From contig ONWU01000007.1 in NCBI GenBank assembly GCA_900321655.1, forward strand, positions 1 to 51,570: a stretch of 51,570 nt of DNA, in the 5' to 3' direction. The position numbers and the translations under genes were made by a program. Shown here piece by piece: positions 50,960 through 51,570 of the stretch; positions within the stretch are counted from its first letter, which is position 1; each line of letters starts with the position of its first letter. The notes under the pieces are model-generated. The model was not told where the DNA came from, did no database searches, and saw only the letters and a program-made list of their open reading frames with translations. Source of the stretch: an uncultured Bacteroidales bacterium (lineage in GTDB: Bacteria; Bacteroidota; Bacteroidia; Bacteroidales; UBA932).

Positions 50960-51570
50960 AGGTAGAAATGCGCGCCAAAACGGATGGCCAATAAATCAAT
51001 GTTCAGTCCTGTTCCCAGGCTGCTTCCGGAGCTGTCTTTCACCTGGTTCACGTTCTGGCGGGTGAGCTTCCAAGTAAGGTCCAGCAGGCCCACGGACACT
51101 TCGAAATCGAAATTTTCGTGTACGAAGAAACAGATGCCGGGGTCTACCCGCAGGGCCAATTTCCAGTTGCTGTTGTAGGTGCCCTGCTTAAGGTCTCCGT
51201 CAAACTCATACAGCATACTCTGGACATACCCCCCGTTCAGCGCCCCCTCCACAAACCAGCCGAAAATACGGCTGCCCATAAAAGGGACATAATATCGCAC
51301 CCCCGCAGCCAAGGCATAAGACTGCCGTTTGTAGTGCTGTCCGCTGATATTCACTCCCAGGTCTTCCGACAACTTAAGCGAGGCGTTATCCAGGTCTACG
51401 CCCAGACGGGAGTATTCGAAACGGGCCACTACACTCAGGTTATCGGCCGGGAAAAACTCAAACGACGGTGCCACACCCAGGGTACGGTACCCTCCTTTCA
51501 AGTCTCCCACGTATTTGGACAGGACGGTGTACCCCTCGTCCTCACCCAGCGAGAACTTGCGCCAGGAAGC
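50953..51570 (-). CDS. Outer-membrane beta-barrel, 5' end outside the window
   Basis: At least 206 residues are visible; the frame stays open to the window edge, so the start is missing. A GTG at 51510 is not a convincing start because the coding pattern continues upstream (SWRKFSLGEDEGYTVLSKYV). Strands alternate amphipathically and the C-terminus is aromatic (FGAHFYLW). It resembles outer-membrane partners encoded beside PCMD lipoproteins, and the 7-base overlap with the PCMD gene supports a common function. Confidence 0.85.
   Translation of the reverse strand, partial: ASWRKFSLGEDEGYTVLSKYVGDLKGGYRTLGVAPSFEFFPADNLSVVARFEYSRLGVDLDNASLKLSEDLGVNISGQHYKRQSYALAAGVRYYVPFMGSRIFGWFVEGALNGGYVQSMLYEFDGDLKQGTYNSNWKLALRVDPGICFFVHENFDFEVSVGLLDLTWKLTRQNVNQVKDSSGSSLGTGLNIDLLAIRFGAHFYLW

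Overview
The window is a chromosomal segment of a GC-rich, anaerobic member of the Bacteroidales (Bacteroidota), probably gut-associated. The evidence is repeated promoters of the Bacteroidota type (a -7 box TAnnTTTG, often TATCTTTG), a gliding-type gldH next to ricT, a full ferredoxin-driven Rnf pump, a Dcu-type fumarate/succinate carrier, PCMD and DUF2723 proteins, a PG0541-type protein beside an RND pump, and many beta-barrels ending in Phe or Trp. Genus cannot be fixed from sequence alone.

Left edge (1-2300): a more AT-rich strip holds an XRE-type regulator preceded by a 23-bp-period direct repeat. It ends at a tRNA-Arg(TCT) 3' half without its 5' half, which is the expected scar of an integrated element whose body lies to the left. 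A DcuA/B-type dicarboxylate antiporter faces it, and its reading frame runs through the terminator and tRNA remnant.

Accessory island (2338-16743): this is the most unusual part. A two-gene cassette occurs three times: a ~950-1050-residue coiled-coil lipoprotein followed by a 245-246-residue outer-membrane beta-barrel. Leader, spacer and terminator hairpin are conserved between copies. Copies 1 and 2 point at each other, with an intact tyrosine recombinase exactly between them; its gene is flanked by inverted copies of the cassette terminator. Copies 2 and 3 are in the same orientation with a split HipA-type toxin-antitoxin operon (hipS-hipT-hipB) between them. The hip promoter is bracketed by two matching palindromic operators. 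A variable or expandable envelope system is suggested, but recombination itself is inferred.

Core region (16744-43139): an OmpA-like protein; then a long minus-strand run merR - nif3 - zinc-ribbon coiled coil - dnaB - DUF3108 - rseC - rnfB-C-D-G-E-A with gaps or overlaps of a few bases; then trxA - barrel - LOG - polyprenyl synthase - holB - ricT - gldH - trmB, ending in an intrinsic terminator; then tolC - adaptor - RND pump - PG0541. lgt, pgk and an rRNA methyltransferase follow, the last two sharing a compact divergent promoter. A palindromic repeat of ~80 bp sits at three convergent gene ends, and a different palindrome lies in frame inside trmB.

Right end (43140-51570): envelope genes on the minus strand: a small membrane protein, a metzincin-type protease, a DUF2723 membrane glycosyltransferase-like protein with a palindrome over its promoter, a PCMD lipoprotein, and a beta-barrel cut by the window edge.
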